NCBI GenBank assembly: GCA_003024985.2
Contig: PXIH01S0001796.1
Direction: 5' to 3' (one strand)
DNA from: Euperipatoides rowelli
Lineage: Eukaryota; Onychophora; Udeonychophora; Euonychophora; Peripatopsidae
DNA length: 12,357 bases
Every line of letters begins with the position of its first letter. Position 1 is the stretch's first letter. The notes under the pieces were generated by a model. It saw nothing but the letters and a program-made list of their open reading frames with translations, ran no database searches and had not been told where the DNA came from. Of the stretch, positions 9,724-12,357 are shown in pieces. The position numbers and the translations under genes are program-made.

Positions 9724-10184
9724 AATTATAAGGGAACAATCTAGCACATATACAGTACACACAGAAAAATATAATGAGCAAAAACATTGTCTCAATTGCC
9801 AATTTGATGCAAGGCTACATGTTGAGAAATCTCCAATTTCTTCTTTCTTAAATCCTTTGCTTTTAGCACTAATAAAATATTAAGTATCAATTATTATACC
9901 AGTAGTATTTTGTTGATATTTTGCTTTGACTTCAACATACGGTAAGTGTAAATTATATAAAACCAAGTTAAATATTATAAATCTTTTCAACGTTATTAAC
10001 TATATTCATTCACTAAAAGACTTTACAATTTTACATCTCTAATTGAATGTTACATTATGCAATAATTTCAAAAATAATTTTATAATAACCCATCAAATAA
10101 TTTGTTTACACTGCAGAAAATGATAGTGTGTACAAGATATCAATATTTTCTTATATTATGACAAATAATTAATCGATTACTAAC

Positions 10185-10444
10185 CCTGTATGTTCTGGAT
10201 CGATAGCAGACAAAAACTGGAATCCATCACTTGTTTTATCCGTTAATATTCTTTCTTCTAGATTAAAAGTTGATTGCCTTTTGAATAATTTGGCAGCGGG
10301 TGTTCCACCACCACCAGGGTTGGGGGTTTGATTTGCATTAATTTGATTATTGTGGTTCAAATGTGTAAATTCCTGCAGGAGGTCTTCAAGGCTTACTCTG
10401 TGGTCTTGATCTTTATCAAGCTTTTTAAAGAGTTGTTGATAATC
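10185..10444 (-). CDS. NIN: Ninein-family protein, exon 3 of window (EF-hand plus conserved linker)
   Basis: This 260-nt exon has an acceptor ending TTTCAG and a donor reading GG then GTTAGT. It starts in phase 0 and ends two bases into a Gly codon. The first 25 residues form an EF-hand: helix DYQQLFKKL, loop DKDQDHRVSLED, helix LLQEF. Loop positions 1, 3, 5 and 9 carry D, D, D and S. Position 6 is His instead of Gly and position 12 is Asp instead of Glu, so metal binding may be weak. An Asn/Gln stretch with a GGGG run follows, and then the conserved block AKLFKRQSTFNLEERI and FQFLSAIDPEHTG. This parallels the ninein segment in which an LKRHLSMQSFDE block precedes a FRVFSCLDD block. The exon reads past its donor for a few codons to a stop in the intron, so an unspliced reading frame ends artificially. 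Known family: centrosomal ninein or ninein-like protein. Confidence 0.93.
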
Positions 10445-10640
10445 CTGAAATAGATCAAATAATTATACAGTATTTGAGTACAATTATTAGTGAGAAGAAA
10501 AAAATAATTCCAACATTAACAGACAGTAAAATAATTAAAGTTATTATTGATAAAACTAAATATCAGATATCCACTTGCAGATTATCTAATAATTGTTAAT
10601 TGAAATTATGATGGTTCATCAATAGATAAATCAAATGTAC
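10445..10640 (-). other. 196-bp intron of the ninein-family gene
   Basis: This is a short phase-0 intron, from donor GTACAT at 10640 to acceptor TTTCAG ending at 10445. It is AT-rich and contains no feature beyond one TACAGTA motif (10466-10472). Confidence 0.88.
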
Positions 10641-10807
10641 CTCCCGAGTAATTTCTTTAATGCCCACATGCTTTACAACCCTAGCCAACTCTTCTTCATT
10701 AAGGTATTCCTGAGGTCCAACTCCAGCTTTAGTTAAGATTTCTTGCAACTGTTCTACATCTAAACTTGTCGTCTTTTCAGAGTCATCTTCAAAACTACTA
10801 TCAATGT
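10641..10807 (-). CDS. NIN: Ninein-family protein, exon 2 of window (second EF-hand region, first half)
   Basis: This 167-nt exon has a strong acceptor (TTTCTTTCTAG) and a donor GAG then GTACAT. Two leading bases complete the codon begun in the previous exon, and it ends in phase 0. The residues run from an acidic linker (IDSSFEDDSEKTTS) into LDVEQLQEILTKAGVG, then YLNEEELARVVKHVGI and KEITRE. This matches the order in vertebrate ninein: a helix of the LQE type, a degenerate glycine-rich loop, then a helix of the KKLVSICEQYGL type. The EF-hand loop here is non-canonical and lacks the usual Asp ligands, so calcium binding is unlikely in this half. Ninein anchors microtubule minus ends at the mother centriole's subdistal appendages. 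A ninein-like paralogue (NINL) cannot be excluded, because the region is shared. Confidence 0.9.
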
Positions 10808-11792
10808 CTAGAAAGAAAGAAAATAAAAAAGCTTAATTGAATAAATATATATACTGTAGTATAATTTATAGTGATGTAAAAAAAAAAAAGCTGAACAGAA
10901 ATCAATGATATAAAATATAGCCTACTTCCCCCAAATATATTGGATAACAACATACAGCCAAACTGTTTTAAAAAAATAAGGAAAGGATGGCATCTATAAA
11001 TATATCATGATCAGGATCTGATCCTCAAATTTCAGGGCCTGTTAAAGTATCATCTTTTGGGGTCCCAATTTTCCATTACTTTGGTACATATATTTCATAA
11101 TTTGAGGTTATTATATTTCTGTATATTTTCAAACAGATTTTATTAAATATACATAAGACAATATTTTTAAATGCAATTTTCATTTTTGAGAAAGTTTAAA
11201 TTTATAATATAACTTGAATTTTTTAGAATTACATTGAAAATATTAATATTTGTTTTATTAACGTGAATTGATCAAATAATAAAGAACCATTTTCTAACAT
11301 ATTTTTAAAGCAGTAGGGTTATCTTCCTATAACAGAATATTTTTGTACGACTTTGAATTGTTGAAAATTATACGATTATTTTTTTTCATTATGAGATTGT
11401 TATTCTTTATTTTTTTTCACTGTAAAATTTATGAAGTAAGGAAGAGGAACTGGCACTACGCTGGGAATGTCTTGAGAGGATTTGTAAGAATTAGACTAGT
11501 AAAAATATTTGAGGACAGAAAGAGAGAAGAGAAGGGACAGACAAAGGAGAGAATGGTCGGACGACCTTAAGGACTGGGATAAATACAGAAGTACTGTGTT
11601 AAAATGAAGAACTGAAGATAGAAATATTTGGCGATTCATGTGCACGAACCTCTGCCTCAGAGAATGCACTGAATGATATGAAAATTTATCAAAATTAAGA
11701 ATAATTTTTTTTTTAGAATACAACACAATAAGAACCAGGGCATCACACAGTTAAAAAAAAATAAGAATATTTGTTCAACTGGGAAGACTTAC
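10808..11792 (-). other. 985-bp intron of the ninein-family gene
   Basis: This is a phase-1 intron with donor GTAAGT at 11792 and an acceptor TAG ending at 10808. It carries an antisense LINE C-terminal fragment (11430-11676), which accounts for about a quarter of its length. A 13-nt perfect palindrome (AGGATC T GATCCT, 11013-11025) is also present. The rest is AT-rich with no coding signal that I can support. Confidence 0.85.
11430..11676 (+). pseudogene. Frameshifted LINE ORF2 C-terminal tail (endonuclease-RT type)
   Basis: The plus strand carries a relic of the C-terminus common to many endonuclease-reverse transcriptase LINEs, whose pattern is R-W-x-x-A-G-H-V-x-R ... G-R-P-x-x-R-W-x-D-D. 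One frame reads RKRNWHYAGNVLRG (about 11439-11480). The frame then shifts, and the next frame reads EWSDDLKDWDKYRS (11551-11592), followed by a TGA at 11605 and RTEDRNIWRFM before a terminal TGA at 11674. The A-G-x-V-x-R, W-S-D-D and E-D-R-x-x-W blocks are in the correct order and spacing. The catalytic reverse-transcriptase core is absent, so this is a 5'-truncated, dead copy lying antisense in the ninein intron. An RTE- or R1-like clade is possible but not decided. Confidence 0.7.
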
Positions 11793-11916
11793 CTGTATCT
11801 TTAGAATCGGTGTTGTCTGAAATAAATTCTTCTATTTCTCTATCACCTAATGGTAGAGGTGAATAATCCTCTTCTGGTGTAACAGGATCATTCTTGCTAC
11901 TAGGTGGAGATTTATC
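11793..11916 (-). CDS. NIN: Ninein-family protein, internal exon (first exon in window)
   Basis: This 124-nt internal exon is preceded on the minus strand by a long T tract ending in AAG and followed by a consensus donor (CAG then GTAAGT). It starts in phase 0 and ends after one base of a codon. It encodes about 41 residues of a low-complexity, acidic, serine- and proline-rich linker: it begins DKSPPSSKNDPVTPEEDYSP and continues through LPLGDREIEEF. The segment has no recognisable domain. It is assigned to the gene because its last base joins exon 2 to give an uninterrupted frame (DTDIDSSFEDD). In the ninein family, the stretch between the N-terminal EF-hand pair and the second EF-hand region is a similar poorly conserved linker. 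The start codon and first EF-hands must lie beyond the right edge of the window. The splice structure is seen directly; the family name rests on exons 2-4. Confidence 0.82.
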
Positions 11917-12357
11917 CTTAAAAAAAAAAACATAAATAAATTGTACAATTGAAGAAATTAATTATTTAAACAAAGAAATTGTAACCATTGCAGAATTTCT
12001 TTCTTTTTCTTTTTTATTATAAAAAAAAAATAGCCAGGTAAAATCAAACCTAATTATCATTTACTCTAAGTAATGCTTCCCAACATAGTATTATAACCTA
12101 TCTACATTGTTTCTATTATTTGAAATATTTTTTTAAATTTTGATATGGATCGTATAATCTGCCCACCCTTTCCCTATAAAATGTTAAACTTATCATTCAA
12201 CAAACTCCCAGAACAGAGGTTAGTATATATATTTTAATTTTGCCAATAATCCATATCCTACGGGGCTAGGATTCTTGATTAATTTATAAGAAATTCATGT
12301 ACTTTGTGTATTTTGTTTGTTCAAATAATAAACCTGATAATAATAATAATAATAATA
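11917..12357 (-). other. Intron upstream of the first visible exon (partial)
   Basis: This is non-coding sequence leading into the acceptor at 11917-11918 on the minus strand, with a long T tract as polypyrimidine signal. It is AT-rich with several homopolymer runs. I see no further exon. A TAA microsatellite closes the window edge. Confidence 0.7.
12337..12357. repeat. TAA microsatellite at window edge
   Basis: An uninterrupted ATA/TAA trinucleotide run continues to the last base, so its full length is unknown. Confidence 0.9.

Larger units (their letters stand above)
3373..10184 (-). other. 6.8-kb intron of the ninein-family gene
   Basis: This is a phase-2 intron, from donor GTTAGT at 10184 to acceptor TTCTTCTAG ending at 3373. 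Repeats and mobile-element relics listed separately occupy parts of it: the TG/G13 tract, one copy of the 28-bp repeat, the MITE, the LINE remnant and the repeat cluster near 9.6 kb. Stretches 3578-5617, 5935-6425, 6846-8297, 8601-9585 and 9724-10184 hold no gene I can support. They are AT-rich, with scattered short hairpins and TACNGTA motifs. Confidence 0.82.

Noticed and set aside
9559-9795. 78-codon minus-strand open frame with repeated GHQTFF peptides
   Set aside because: The peptide repetition comes from the DNA repeat cluster at 9586-9723. There is no sign of a protein.
11496-11726. 76-codon minus-strand open frame
   Set aside because: It is the reverse-strand shadow of the LINE tail.

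Overview
This is strongly AT-rich, intron-dominated eukaryotic DNA. By eye it is roughly three quarters A+T, with many homopolymer runs. It holds no bacterial-style gene, operon, rRNA, tRNA or CRISPR array. The only gene I can support lies on the minus strand. Four spliced exons (11793-11916, 10641-10807, 10185-10444 and 3300-3372) join without a phase break into one 208-codon open stretch. That stretch looks like the second EF-hand region and the following linker of ninein or ninein-like protein, a centrosomal microtubule-anchoring protein. Both ends of the gene lie outside the window, so almost everything else here is intron.

Layout from left to right: a Helitron 3' end (1-94); the intron after exon 4, including an unidentified island with a hairpin and a GC-rich patch (1427-1732); the 73-nt exon 4 (3300-3372); a 6.8-kb intron (3373-10184); and three clustered exons with short introns (10185-11916). 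The big intron holds a TG microsatellite with a G13 tract, one copy of a dispersed 28-bp repeat, a 420-bp mariner-like MITE (6426-6845), the remains of a LINE reverse transcriptase C-terminus (8298-8600) and a small repeat cluster (9586-9723). The 985-bp intron between the first two exons holds a frameshifted LINE C-terminal tail on the opposite strand (11430-11676). A TAA microsatellite closes the window.

The split gene, the Helitron end type, the LINE tails and the MITE suggest an invertebrate animal. An arthropod or other protostome is plausible, but the sequence does not fix the lineage. I do not see a new biological system. The most useful observations are the small, remote exon 4, the mobile-element remnants, a strong excess of the 7-mer family TACNGTA that may reflect CpG decay, and an exact 28-bp dispersed repeat built on an AGATGGC core.
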